NCBI GenBank assembly: GCA_021292165.1 | Contig: JAHFWL010000435.1 | Coordinates: 310,001 to 374,000 of the forward strand | Length of the DNA: 64,000 nucleotides | Direction of reading: 5' to 3' | Source: Shinisaurus crocodilurus | Taxonomy: Eukaryota; Chordata; Lepidosauria; Squamata; Shinisauridae | Part shown: one piece after another, positions 11,376 through 21,341 of the stretch | How positions within the stretch are numbered: position 1 is the first letter of the stretch | Layout of the letters: every line of letters begins with the position of its first letter | Translations under genes and position numbers: made by a program | The notes under the pieces: model-generated | The model's database searches: none | The model's input: the letters and a program-made list of their open reading frames with translations, nothing else | Told to the model about the DNA's origin: nothing

Positions 11376-11605
11376 TGCCAGCAGGACCCACCGGTAGCGC
11401 AACCGGGAGATAGCGGTTTTTGAAGCATCAGGAAATGAGTGGAAACGCTCGTTTCTGGAACGGGGCTGGTCAGCGGAGCTTGCAGAATGGAGGTCCGCTG
11501 ACTTGTCCTGATCCAGAAATGAGCATTTTCCGCTCATTTCCGGGCTTGTTTTAGGCAGCGCTAACTCCCCCTTGTGCTATTGGGTGGGTCCCACAGGCGC
11601 AACGG
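11376..11605. mobile_element. Foldback element
   Basis: The left arm gtgccagcaggacccaccgg pairs with gggtgggtcccacaggcgca on the right. Inside, gagtggaaacgctcgtttct mirrors gcattttccgctcatttcc. Length is about 230 bp. The family is not recognised. Confidence 0.6.
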
Positions 11606-12449
11606 AACGAGTAGAAGCGCAGCAGCAGCAGTACTGGATACTGCCCAATGGATCCCCTGTTCATTTCAATGGAGTTTGCAGAGGAAAACGTACTGTGAAT
11701 CTATGTGGTTGTTCCCATCTTGAGGCAAACGAGACCTCTGGGCCTGCTCCAGCTGGATTTCCCCCCACTTGGGGCCATCTGTTGCCAACTGTCCTGTTGG
11801 AAGTATGGCAGAAAGGAGAGAGGTAGGCAAAGAAGACTGCAGGACCTGCTCCACCCAAACTTCTCCCACCCCACAACATGAGACACGCATGCATGGGGCC
11901 ATCTGCTACCATAAACATCTCCATGGGAAGGATTCCCAGAGAAAGGGACTCACCCTACCCCTTGGCCATCTTCCACCAATTGCCCTGCAGTGCCCTCCAG
12001 TTGATTTTTTAAAAATGTCAATATTGGTTGTGATTTTATTATTTTAATGCTATTTTTAAGCTGCCTTGGTTGCATTTACGTCCTGAAAGGCAGCATGTAA
12101 ATAATTGTAATAAATAATTAGGCAAATTTTAAAAAACCAAATCCAGGACAGGTGTGTAAACACTGCAAGTTGTTTTCAGATTTAGACTCACACTTAAGAC
12201 AGATGGAGTGAAATCAATGTGCCTTAAGTCAGACTAATGTAAGCCCTACTGATTTCAGTGGGTCTACCTGGAGTATGACTAATTTTGAATCCTATGCCTT
12301 GTTACATGCCCATCTTTTTTTTTTACTCTCCCACCCCAAACATCCAGACGGAGTCCTGCATAACTTAAAATCTTGCACCCTGCATTTAAACACTGGTTGG
12401 CTCAAGCTAAAATCAACTCTTGTCTCACCCTGAGCTTTTTGTTTTTCAG

Positions 12450-12601
12450 AAATTCAAATATGACCGGTTCCTCAATCCAGATGGCACAGAAAAAATGGAC
12501 TTCTATAAAGGAGGACAAAAGCTCAAGTATTACACCATGCCATGGGGAGCAGGACTAAACGTCTGTATTGGAAAGTCCTTTGCAGTCAATAGCATCAAGC
12601 A
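12450..12601 (+). CDS. PTGIS: PTGIS coding exon with haem-ligand cysteine
   Basis: The acceptor is tttttcag at 12442-12449 and the donor is GTGAGT at 12602. The 152-nt exon encodes [20 protein letters not shown] followed by a segment with [18 protein letters not shown]. The cysteine in that segment is the thiolate ligand of haem. The position usually held by Phe in the P450 signature is Trp, as in mammalian CYP8A1. The exon ends with CA, and the last exon supplies G to make Gln. Reading straight on would give an immediate TGA, so the splice is required. The two flanking introns are about 7.6 and 6.1 kb and hold LINE and MITE insertions. Confidence 0.95.
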
Positions 12602-12639
12602 GTGAGTGAACATATTAACATCAATTTAATGCCCATCTC

Positions 12640-12930
12640 TAACTATAATATTTTATTTATTTTTATTTACAACATTTATATACCGCTCCACATCTAAACG
12701 GATTGACAATAAAAAGATAAAGCAGAATAAGAATAAAACAATATGTTAAAAATGGGATATCAATAAAACCATGGCTGGTCCAGTCAAGGACGGCTTCCTG
12801 AGATAAAGATGTTTTCAGGAGGTGCACGCAGTGTTGGTGCCTGCCTGACCTCTGGAGGCAGGGAGTTCCATAGCAATGGAGCCGCTACACTAATGGCTCT
12901 TCTCCGGGTGGACTCCAGTCAGGCCATGGG
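12640..12930 (-). mobile_element. L2-type LINE 3-prime fragment, minus strand
   Basis: The minus strand shows a decayed C-terminal Ser-Val-Ala-Ala-Pro-Leu-Leu-Trp-Asn-Ser-Leu-Pro segment near 12840-12910 and then an AT-rich tail that includes the word tatataccgctccacatcta on the plus strand. Confidence 0.7.
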
Positions 12931-12959
12931 TCTATGTGGCACCACCAGGAGCATGCCAT

Positions 12960-13145
12960 CTGATTACCTCGGTGTGAATGTTGTTTAACCCTCAAATAAC
13001 CCATGGTGTCCAGGTTTGGATGACATGCCACAACCCAGTTGTGGCTTGCATATTCATAATGGCAGCTGCACGCGCCTGGCACATACTGCGGGTCATTGTG
13101 GGTTAAATAACCCATTGTGAGCCAAGTGTGTTGTGCAAACCAGGT
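12960..13145. mobile_element. Foldback element with AACCCA/TGGGTT arms
   Basis: The left part ttaaccctcaaataacccat is mirrored by tgggttaaataacccattg on the right. It resembles the larger foldbacks at 30-34 kb. Confidence 0.55.
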
Positions 13146-13159
13146 CACTGAATTAGACC

Positions 13160-13326
13160 CTTGGTCCATCTAGTCCAGTATTGTCAACACTGACTGGCAG
13201 CAATGGCTGTCTAGCATCAGGCAGGCTCTCAGGCAGGTATGTTTCCTGCCCTACCTGGAAAGGCCAGCGATCGAACCTGTGACCATCTGCACGCAAAGCA
13301 TGTGCTCTACCACTAAGCTACGGCCT
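13160..13326 (-). mobile_element. tRNA-derived SINE, minus strand
   Basis: The reverse complement has an A-box-like tagcttagtggtagagcac and a B-box-like ggtcacaggttcgatcgct, followed by a body ending in tagatggaccaaggg. Related copies lie at 33.1, 38.7, 52.5, 59.4 and 63.7 kb. Confidence 0.7.
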
Positions 13327-13329
13327 CTC

Positions 13330-13560
13330 CCATAATGACCCATTAGCTTTACAAGAGACCTGCTCCAGGAGGAGATGGGAAGGGCTAGAATTGGTTTGTT
13401 GATATGGATCAACACCACTGCCTACATTTTTGGACTCTCCTGGGGACATGGCTATGGACACTGTCATGATGAGTGCTTGCACAACAGCAGTGCCATCAAG
13501 CTGAGCTAGATGTAGTCTACCAGCAGTGTCCAGCCAGATCCTTGACCACAGTGCGCCTGC
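13330..13560. repeat. Interspersed repeat with ttgttgatatggatcaacac
   Basis: It shares tttacaagagacctgctcca, ttgttgatatggatcaacac and cctggggacatggctatgg with 16827-16977 plus 17587-17650 (split by an insertion) and 43450-43540. The family was not recognised. Confidence 0.6.
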
Positions 13561-13913
13561 CCTTATTTTGCAGTCCTAGGCAGGCTGCAAAAACCAGGTG
13601 TATCAAACCCCTGGTGGACTATCCTACGTGACTGGTGGGCTGCACTCAGTTTGGCAGGTGATAAGTTGTGCAGGCTTGCCCGAGGTAGCAAAAACTCAAA
13701 TCTGCATTTAGGAATAAACTCTTGCTAAACTGTCCCTTGCCGACAAGATCTGTATAACAGCGCATCCATTATTTATCATGCGTGCTTTTCTTTGGAGGAA
13801 TTTAGAGCGGCTGACATGCTTGTTCCTAGGCAATTTACAGGGCCTGTCCTGCTTCACTTTAGCAAAAGAAATGCAGCGCATGCCTTCAAACCCATCTCAA
13901 GCACTTTACCAAC

Positions 13914-13942
13914 TTAGGGCGCAGTCCTATGTGTGTTTGGAC
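13914..13942 (+). mobile_element. Left half of small MITE split by L2
   Basis: The sequence gggcgcagtcctatgtgtgt followed by ttggacagaaaa matches the left half of the MITE at 52025-52120. The right half resumes at about 15988. Confidence 0.65.
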
Positions 13943-15827
13943 AGAAAACGAAGACGATCGAACACGGGTTAGAGCTGTATCTTCAGCCTACCGGGTGGCG
14001 GTGAAGGCAGCAAAAAAGAATTTCTATGCTGCCTCCATTGCGTCTGCAGAGTGCTGCCCCAGGAGGCTGTTCCAAGTGGTCCGGAGTCTGGTCGGTCCAG
14101 TCGCTCCGGACCCACTGGAACAGTCAAAAGCCTCCTGTGAGGCTTTAGCGAAGCACTTCGCAGATAAAATCGATCGGATTAGGAGTGGGATAACATACGT
14201 CGTGGACACAGGGAGTGAGCGGGAGGAGGCCAATGGCAGACCGGTTTTGTGGGATCGGTTTTGGCTTCTTCCTTCTGATGAAGTGGACAAGGTGCTTTCA
14301 TCTGTGAGGCCGACCACCTGCTTGTGTGATCCTTGCCCGTCCTGGCTCATCATGAGCTGTAGGGCGAGACTGGGTGAGGGGATCAAGGTGGTGGTGAATG
14401 CCTCCCTCGAGGAGGGAGTGATGCCATCAGCCCTCAAGGAGGCAGTAATAAGACCGCTTCTAAAGAAGCCCTCCTTGGATCCCCAGGATTTAAACAACTT
14501 TCGCCCAGTCTCCAATTTACCATTTCTGGGCAAGGTGATCGAGCGGGTGGTGGGTGCTCAGTTGAAGGCACACTTGGATGAAGCCGATTATTTAGATCCA
14601 TGCCAGTCGGGCTTCAGGTCTGGACATGGGACGGAGACGACCTTGGTTGCCTTGGTGGATGATATGAGGAGGGCTTTGGATAGGGGCGAATGCTCCTTTC
14701 TAGTCCTCCTCGATCTCTCAGCGGCTTTTGATACCGTTGACCACGGTATCCTCCTGGACCGTCTGGAGGGCTTGGGCTTGGGAGGCACTGTATTGCAGTG
14801 GTTCCGGTCCTTCCTCTCTGGAAGGTATCAGAGGGTAGTTCTCGGGGAAGAGGCTTCGGACCCTTGGCTGCTCACTTGTGGAGTGCCGCAGGGTTCCATC
14901 CTCTCCCCGATGTTATTCAACATCTACCCCAAGCCGCTGGGAGCTATCATCAGGAGGTTTGGGGTGCAGTGTCATCAGTATGCGGATGACACGCAGCTCT
15001 ACCTCTGTTTTAAGTCCTCACCGAGGTTGGCCGTTGAGACCCTGTCCAAGTGCCTGGAGTCAGTGGCTGGCTGGATGGGAAGGAACATGCTGAAACTGAA
15101 CCCCGACAAGACCGAGGTACTTCTGGTGGGGGACAAGGGAAGGTTAGGGGATGTTGACCTGGTGCTGAATGGGGTACATCTACCCCTGAAGGACCAGGTC
15201 CGCAGCTTGGGGGTCATTCTAGACTCCCAGCTGTCCATGGAGGCTCAGGTGGCAGCTATGAGCCGGGCGGCGCTGTATCAACTCCATCTGATACGGCAGC
15301 TGCACCCCTACCTTCCTAATCACCTGCTCCCATCAGTGGTTCATGCCTTGGTCTCCTCTCGCCTAGACTACTGTAATGCGCTCTACGTGGGGTTACCCTT
15401 GAAGACGGTCCGGAAGCTTCAGCTGGTACAGAATGCGGCGGCTCGCCTGATTAAGGGCAGCCGCCGGCGTGATCACATCACGCCAGTGCTTAATGAGTTG
15501 CACGGGCTACCAGTTGCTTGCCGAGCCGAATTCAAGGTGTTGGTTTTGACCTTTAAAACCCTACACGGCTCCGGCCCAGCTTATCTCAAGGAGCGCCTCC
15601 AGCAACATCAAGTAGGCCGCTCAACAAGGTCTGCCACGGACGGCCTTCTCCTTATCCCATCAGCCAGAGCAGCCAGGCTGGTGGGGACTAGGAAGAGGGC
15701 CTTCTCTGTGGCGGCCCCCACATTATGGAACTCCCTCCCTAGTGACCTTCGCCATGCCCCCTCCGTGATGAGCTTCCACCGTGCATTAAAAACATGGCTG
15801 TTCAGGCGGGAATATGGGGTGGGTTAG
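13929..15827 (+). CDS. L2 pol fragment: reverse transcriptase and C-terminal region
   Basis: The ORF has 632 codons. The first residues before about 13943 come from the host MITE. RT motifs appear in order: NFRPVSNLPFLGKVIERV (190-207), LLDLSAAFDTVDH (260-272), GVPQGSILSPMLF (318-330) and QYADDTQLY (350-358). The C-terminus holds KRKAFSVAAPTLWNSLPSDL, the motif that recurs in the decayed LINE tails across the window. This pattern fits the L2/CR1 group, L2 being preferred. Both catalytic aspartate sites are intact but the endonuclease domain is absent. Confidence 0.88.
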   Translation: MCVWTENEDDRTRVRAVSSAYRVAVKAAKKNFYAASIASAECCPRRLFQVVRSLVGPVAPDPLEQSKASCEALAKHFADKIDRIRSGITYVVDTGSEREEANGRPVLWDRFWLLPSDEVDKVLSSVRPTTCLCDPCPSWLIMSCRARLGEGIKVVVNASLEEGVMPSALKEAVIRPLLKKPSLDPQDLNNFRPVSNLPFLGKVIERVVGAQLKAHLDEADYLDPCQSGFRSGHGTETTLVALVDDMRRALDRGECSFLVLLDLSAAFDTVDHGILLDRLEGLGLGGTVLQWFRSFLSGRYQRVVLGEEASDPWLLTCGVPQGSILSPMLFNIYPKPLGAIIRRFGVQCHQYADDTQLYLCFKSSPRLAVETLSKCLESVAGWMGRNMLKLNPDKTEVLLVGDKGRLGDVDLVLNGVHLPLKDQVRSLGVILDSQLSMEAQVAAMSRAALYQLHLIRQLHPYLPNHLLPSVVHALVSSRLDYCNALYVGLPLKTVRKLQLVQNAAARLIKGSRRRDHITPVLNELHGLPVACRAEFKVLVLTFKTLHGSGPAYLKERLQQHQVGRSTRSATDGLLLIPSARAARLVGTRKRAFSVAAPTLWNSLPSDLRHAPSVMSFHRALKTWLFRREYGVG

Positions 15828-15987
15828 GTTTTTAATAAGAATTTTTAATATTGTTTTAATCATTATATATTATTGTGTTTTACTGTATTTTAATTGTACA
15901 TCGCCCAGGGTGGCCGGGTGACCGGCCAGATGGGCGATTAATAAATATAATAAATAAATAAATAATAAATAAATAAATAAATAAATA
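13943..15987 (+). mobile_element. L2-clade LINE, 5-prime truncated, with (AAAT)n tail
   Basis: The element has a long pol ORF, a short 3-prime UTR ending gatgggcgattaataaata and an (AAAT)n tail. It lies between the two halves of a small MITE, so it inserted after that MITE. The endonuclease is missing. The uninterrupted frame suggests a recent copy. Confidence 0.85.
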
Positions 15988-16035
15988 AAAGAAGTCCTGT
16001 AACTCCCAGCATTACTGAGCCAGCCATGTTTACCC
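15988..16035 (+). mobile_element. Right half of small MITE split by L2
   Basis: The words gaagtcctgtaactcccagc and gagccagccatg continue the MITE that begins at 13914. Confidence 0.6.
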
Positions 16036-16358
16036 AGTGGTGTCGGTGCTGGTCTTCCAGTTGGTGCCAGGCAGCTGCCATTCTAATTTCCCAATGTCAC
16101 GTGATGTCACTCGAGGAGATTGTGAGAAGTATAAATGAGACAGCTCTCTAGGTGCCCAGCACTGAGCATCAAAACAAAAATGGTGTGTGGGGGGTGTTCA
16201 AGGGCAGGTTTCAGCAGTGGGCTGTGCCAGGGTGCTTGGCCCCAGCAGCTGCCTGAGAATGCTGCGTGAGAGACTAGACATGGCAACCTGTATTTCCCCA
16301 GTGTTTGGGCCCATTCTGTGATTCCAGGTTTCAATGGCAAAAATGGCACTTGGCATTA

Positions 16359-16611
16359 CAGTAATACCTTGCATTGCAAGTAACTTGGTTTGAGAGCATT
16401 TTGCAAGACAAGCAAATTTTTAAATATTTATTTAATTTTTTTTTTTAACTTGATATACAAGCGACGTCTTGCAATACAAGTACTGTAGTACGGCTTAAAT
16501 TAAAAATCTCTGTACAATTTTTTTGGGGGGGATTTCATTTTGATATAAGAGTGTTTTGGATTACAAGCACGTTTCCGGAACGAATTATGCTCTCAATCCA
16601 AGGCATGACTG
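16359..16611 (+). mobile_element. Mariner/Tigger-like MITE with TA target duplication
   Basis: TA flanks both ends. The left end is CAGTAATACCTTGCATTGCA. The right end, reverse complemented, is CAGTCATGCCTTGGATTGAG. The copy is about 253 bp and near-identical to those at 41618 and 46622, including acaagcacgtttccggaacg. Confidence 0.9.
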
Positions 16612-16977
16612 TAGTTGCAATATGGACACTTTGGTTTTCAAGTGGAGTTTGCTTCTGATGAGCCACCTTTCAGCCCATGGCTACAATCCTGCACAGGATT
16701 GCATAAATACATACGTAAGTCCATTAGAATAAGCAGGCTCACTTATTTCAATGGAAAAGAAGAATGCATAGGATTGTATGGCTGGCCTGCAATTTCCGTT
16801 AGAACTGAGCTACAGCCTCTTCCATAAAGACACATTAGCTTTACAAGAGATCTGCTCCAGGTGGAGATGGAAAGTGCTAGAACTGGTTTGTTGATATGGA
16901 TCAACACTGCTGCCTGCACTTTTGGACTCTCCTTGGGGACATGGCTATGGGCACTGTCAAGATGAGGGCTTGCACTT

Positions 16978-17586
16978 AGGGATATATGAGGAATCCAATA
17001 GGGTGTGAAAATCCAACGGATTTTCATGATTTGGCCCCCTGGATTCTGGCTCGCCAGCCCTGCGCTAGTGCCGACTCGCTATGGTGTGAGTCAAGCTAGC
17101 TCGTGGACTTATGTCTCTAAGACAGGCTGCAGTTTGTGCATTTTTTAAAAAAAACGTCTAAAGAAATATTTGCACAATTTGCATAATTTTACACAATTTG
17201 CATAACTTTACACAATTTGTGTAATTCACGGTATTTTGCATGTTTTACGCAAATCAGCACCCAAAAAGCACATGGATCTAGCGCGATTTGTGCAAATCGG
17301 CTGATTTTATGCAAATCGCTATAGATCCACGTCCTTTTTGGGTGCTGATTTGTGCAAAATACAATTACGCAAGTTATGTAAATTGCGTCAAGTTACATAA
17401 ATTGCGCAAATAGCACAAATTTCCTAAGCAATTTTTTAAAATGCGCAAACCGTGGCCTGTCTTAGAGACGGAAGTCCGCGGAAGCCCCTCCCCCCCGACT
17501 CAGACTGCTACCAATCATCAGGTCAGAAGTGGGCAGGAAGTCTGTTGAGCTCACACAAGCTGGACATCCCAGCGTCAGCACATTCC
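16978..17586. mobile_element. Foldback hAT-like element with 8-bp target duplication CTTGCACT
   Basis: CTTGCACT lies on both sides. The ends are TAGGGATATATGAGG and, reverse complemented, CAGGGAATGTGCTGACG. Internal arms of about 180 bp (from gtctctaagacaggctgcag to ggcctgtcttagagac) form a large palindrome. The arms are packed with variants of ATTTGCATAATT. It interrupts the repeat also found intact at 13330-13560. Confidence 0.8.
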
Positions 17587-18735
17587 CTGCTTGCACTACA
17601 CCAGTGCCATCACGCTGAGCTGAATATAGTCCGCCAGCAATGTCCATTATTAAGCCATTGTAGATAGCAGCTTTGTAGGATCGCCAGATGCAAAAGAGGA
17701 CAGTCCTCCTGCACCTTTAACAGTGGTATAGAAGAGAAAATTTCAGCAGGTGTAACTTTGCTGTGCAATTCCCTAATCAGCACAACTATTAAAAGTGCAG
17801 GAGCCCTGGCATTTTTTTGGTATCTGGCCACCCCACTGCTATGGATGAATTAAGTCAGGAGTGGGTAGAAGCTGGACCAGGATCTACTAGTAGATCTCTG
17901 GATGACTGGCAGTACTTCAGCAAGGATTTCTTACTTCCAGTTGTTTAACAATATGAACAACAAATTCACTTCCCCCCTCTGCACTTAAATTATACTGCTA
18001 AAATGAAGAAAGCTTGGGGTAACCAGGAATGAAAAGAACGTGAGCTCAGCTCAGTGCTGGTACTCAGCAGATGCTCAGAGGCACCATGTTCTTTAATTCT
18101 AAGTATATGACTTTTGCAGCTGGTTCCAGTTGGTGGGTTTGGGGATTCTAGTAAAACACAAAGTCAAGCCTGAAGTCTGCCCTCCCCTGAATTAAGTCAT
18201 ACAAGCTGAACATCTATACAAGCCAAATGGGTTTGTCTGTTGAGTTTCTCCTTTTAAAAATGGACTTGTATAGACAGGCCCCAGTTTGGCTAAAGTCAGT
18301 TCTGATCAAAGCCTACTGTAACCAACGAAAATAAGTTAGCAGTGACTCTTAAATGCCATTGCTTTCCATGAGACTTAAGTGTACATCAGATGGCACCCTA
18401 TCTAGGAGTAAGCCCCTCTGAACTCAGTGAGACTCACTTCTGAGCAAACCTGCATAGGATTCTACTGCTGGGCTGCAATTTCCATTAAACAACTCCCATA
18501 GAAAAAAATATAACTTTCTTCTATGGTAAACGTGCATATGATCACAACTGACTTTAGCAGGATGGGGGCCAGTAGTGGAAACTAGCATCCTACACAGTCT
18601 GAATTTAGATTTGTTTAAGTATATCCAACATTTTATATTCAACCTCTGTATAGGTATTTGAATCAGTTTTAGATTAAAACACCAAAATTAGTCAGGATCT
18701 TAGGCTCTGCTGACCTGATTCTTTTATCGTTTCAG

Positions 18736-18883
18736 GTGTGTTTTCCTCCTCCTAAGCTCTTTTGATTTGGAGCTCAAAGATCCCAAGGCAAAGATCCCAG
18801 GCTTTGACAAGGAAAGATATGGCTTTGGAATGGTGCAGCCAGAAAAGGAGGTCATCGTTCGATATAAATTGAAAGACCAGTAA
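18736..18883 (+). CDS. PTGIS: PTGIS last coding exon and stop
   Basis: The acceptor ends ttcag at 18735. After the G that completes Gln, the exon reads CVFLLLSSFDLELKDPKAKI, then PGFDKERYGFGMVQPEKEVI and VRYKLKDQ, and stops at TAA 18881-18883. It matches the C-terminal beta-strand region of CYP8A1, including the conserved RYGFG-MQPE stretch. The C-terminus ends in a short lysine-containing tail. The reading frame is intact, so the gene appears functional over the part visible here. The 3-prime UTR follows directly. Confidence 0.94.
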
Positions 18884-19585
18884 AATGGTGCCTTTCTTCT
18901 CCTGATCGAGTTATTCTGGCTACTGTGTTGTGTGATCTGCAAGAAAACAGTGCTTCATTTGCTGCAGCAGAACTTTATTTTGACATGATATCGCTAAGGG
19001 TTGGTTTATGTTATAGCCACAAGGAATTGCTCTCTGCAGGCTGATCATATGTAAAGACTCACCATATGGGTTTGGCAGTTTACACCATGCTACTGCAAGA
19101 CAATGACCCAGTTTGCACGTATGGCAGCAATTCCTAGGTTGAGTCTGGAAAAAAATAATAAACTGGCTTATAATTAATTTGAGAGTCTGGAAAAAATAAT
19201 AAACTGGCTTATAATTAATTTGAGCATCTGGAAAAAAATAATAAACTGGCTTATAATTAATTTGTGCGTCTGGAAAAATAATAAACTGGCTTATAACGCA
19301 TTTGCACAATGTTATGTCTTAAGTGCACACCCAAATGTGCACTTCCCCCACCACAGACTAAAGTGTGAAATGTGATCATTATTTTTAATCACATTTTTAA
19401 ATTGCAAATTTTTCTAAAGTATGCATTTTGTGGACATCATCACAGGCTCGGGAATGCGAGCTTATAAAACTGTTCCTGTTCACGTTCGCATTCAGGGTTG
19501 AATTATTTGAATTAAAAGTGCATCAAAACCAAATTCTTGTACATTCCTGTCTCAAACAACATTACAAATAAATATAGCACAAAGT
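18884..19585 (+). other. PTGIS: PTGIS 3-prime UTR (inferred), multiple poly(A) signals
   Basis: The UTR must start after TAA at 18883. Candidate AATAAA hexamers occur once in each of four tandem 41-bp units (19141-19303) and again near 19566-19572. Which one is used cannot be told from sequence. Beyond about 19.6 kb there is no sign of transcript sequence. Confidence 0.5.
19141..19303. repeat. Four-copy 41-bp tandem repeat carrying AATAAA
   Basis: Units begin at 19141, 19181, 19222 and 19264 and are 40-42 bp long. Each has the core tctggaaaaa, then AATAATAAACTGGCTTATAA. Copies differ mainly in the A-run length and the first few bases. The last unit diverges at its 3-prime end. Confidence 0.9.
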
Positions 19586-20626
19586 GTCTGGAATAATTTC
19601 TAAGTAGATATTGGTACCCAAAGATAGGAAGAGGGGAACATAAGGCCAGTATTTGAGGATTTGGCTAATTAATACATAAATTGAACCTTACCTGACTAGC
19701 TCCACCTGAGTAGAATGTTTGGCATAATTGGGGTTCTGTAGATATTCTTTTCCCTAAGACTTTAAAATTACAGTTAATTATGAGCCAGGGTGGCCAACCT
19801 CTGGCCCTCCAGACGTTTTGGCCTACATCTCCCATCAGCCCTAGCCAGTATAGCCAATGGCGAGGGATGATGGGAGTTGTAGGCCAAAACATTTGGTGGA
19901 ACCTAAGTCCCTCCTCTGGCCCCTGATAAGCTACAATTATTTACACAATAGTAATGAACAGCAGCCTCCTGTGACTTGCAAGTTCTTAGCATAGGCAGTG
20001 TTAAGGAGCGGCCCACTAGGACTGGAGCCCCAAATCTCTGGGATGCCATCTCCCCCATCCTCCTGCTGTCCATGGGCTCCTGCTGAAATAAAGGTACAGG
20101 GGCCCTGATGATCTCTTGTTGTATCTGATCCCCCTGGATTAACTGGCTTTTTCACCTGCTGCTGCCCCCAGCCTTGGATCTTTCTTCCTGAAGTTTTTTT
20201 TCTGAAATCAAATGCCCTTCTCTCCCCCGTCCAGGCATCCCTAAGGTGTCCTTAGGAGACAGGGTCCTATAAAGACAGACAGAGAGAGAGACTTTAGAGC
20301 ATAAGTAAATTAGCATATGCAAGTTTGTGCTGTGCTTTTGTTGTTGTTGTTGTTGTTGTCCTGTGGGCCTGTGCCCCAGATGTTTCTGGTACCTAGCAGT
20401 GCCCCTGGCTCTTAGCTTTAATGTACCTGAGACTTGTTATGATGGAAGAGCTACACTTTATTCTCAGTGATTTGGGATTTGTACCTTTAAAAGAAGACGC
20501 CAAGTCTTCATTTAAAAAACCTGTTTGCACTAAAAAAAAAAAATGTAGCCTCAGTGCCAGAGATGATGTGTATTTCATAATTCAATAAAAGCTCAAAAAC
20601 CAAAAAGCTGCAGAACTGGAGAGGCA
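19304..20626. other. Intergenic DNA between PTGIS and the copia element
   Basis: Apart from the MITE at 19784-19910 and a (GTT)n run at 20338-20358, I recognise nothing here. An unpaired ORF-free AT-rich stretch fills 19304-19660. Confidence 0.6.
19784..19910. mobile_element. Palindromic hAT-like MITE
   Basis: The inverted arms carry ccctccagacgttttggcct and tgtaggccaaaacatttggt around agccagtatagccaatggcg. Confidence 0.75.
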
Positions 20627-20631
20627 GTGTG

Positions 20632-21307
20632 TGAAGGCGCGTGAGTGACAACAGAGCCCCGCTTGTGCTGGATGGGAGATTTAAAATCTTGTCTGTGCAT
20701 AGAGGCCCATTATTCCACACACAGATCTTTCAGATCTCACCCCCCTCTGCGCAGCGTGCAGCGTGTCGGTTTGAAGCTGCCAGCCAGCTTGCCTGTAATC
20801 CGACACCAGCTTCTAGCTTTCCCGGTCTGCAGACTAATCCAAGTAGCAAGTAGCAAGGAAACACTCTGTAACACCACAGGTCTATTTCTACCTGTTTATT
20901 CACTTAGCAAGTAAAGTTCTACAGAGTATACATTTCCTAGTTACAGTCCATGTGCAGAGTGCAATGCATAGCAAGCATTAATTCCAGTGGAGTAGATTGA
21001 GCTTCACTCCACTTCAGCAAAGATGTTACATTGTTGCAAAGTCCAGCAAGCAATAGCCAGAAGAGAGAAAGAAGAGAGAAAGCAGTCCTGCTCTTCTCTA
21101 AAATGGCTTCAGACAGAAAAACAAGTTAGCACGTCATCAGAACATACAAACCATGTGACTAGCTCATAATGATCCCAGGATCTAGCTTTCCCATGAGAAA
21201 GAACACGGGAAAGTAGAAAGACACAACATACTTGTTTACCGCCATTCTGTTCCTCTCCATGTGTAAACGCTGTGCTACAGCTGGTCAATGTGATTCATAT
21301 CACAACA
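20632..21307 (-). repeat. Copia 3-prime LTR
   Basis: In plus-strand terms it runs from TGAAGGCGCGTGAGTGACA to gattcatatcacaaca. It pairs with 28938-29613. Element orientation is minus, so this is the downstream LTR. Confidence 0.93.
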
Positions 21308-21316
21308 TCCCCCCAC
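21308..21316 (-). other. Copia polypurine tract
   Basis: On the minus strand GTGGGGGGA directly abuts the TGTTGTG start of the 3-prime LTR. This is the expected place for plus-strand priming. Confidence 0.8.
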
Positions 21317-21341
21317 AAGCTGTAGTACATCTTGTTTATAC

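Larger units (their letters stand above)
12602..18735 (+). other. PTGIS: Last PTGIS intron with L2, mariner-like and hAT MITEs
   Basis: The intron runs between donor GTGAGT and acceptor ttcag. The inserted elements are listed separately. I recognise nothing in 13560-13910 and 16036-16358. The stretch 16680-16790 looks like an old GCAATCCTATRCATG-type MITE. The stretch 17672-17835 is flanked by atcgccagatgcaaaagagg and ggtatctggccacccc, probably a short DNA-transposon copy. The stretch 18300-18480 has further decayed MITE words. Confidence 0.75.

Noticed and set aside
14024..14533. 169-codon minus-strand ORF
   Set aside because: Shadow of the L2 pol frame on the other strand.
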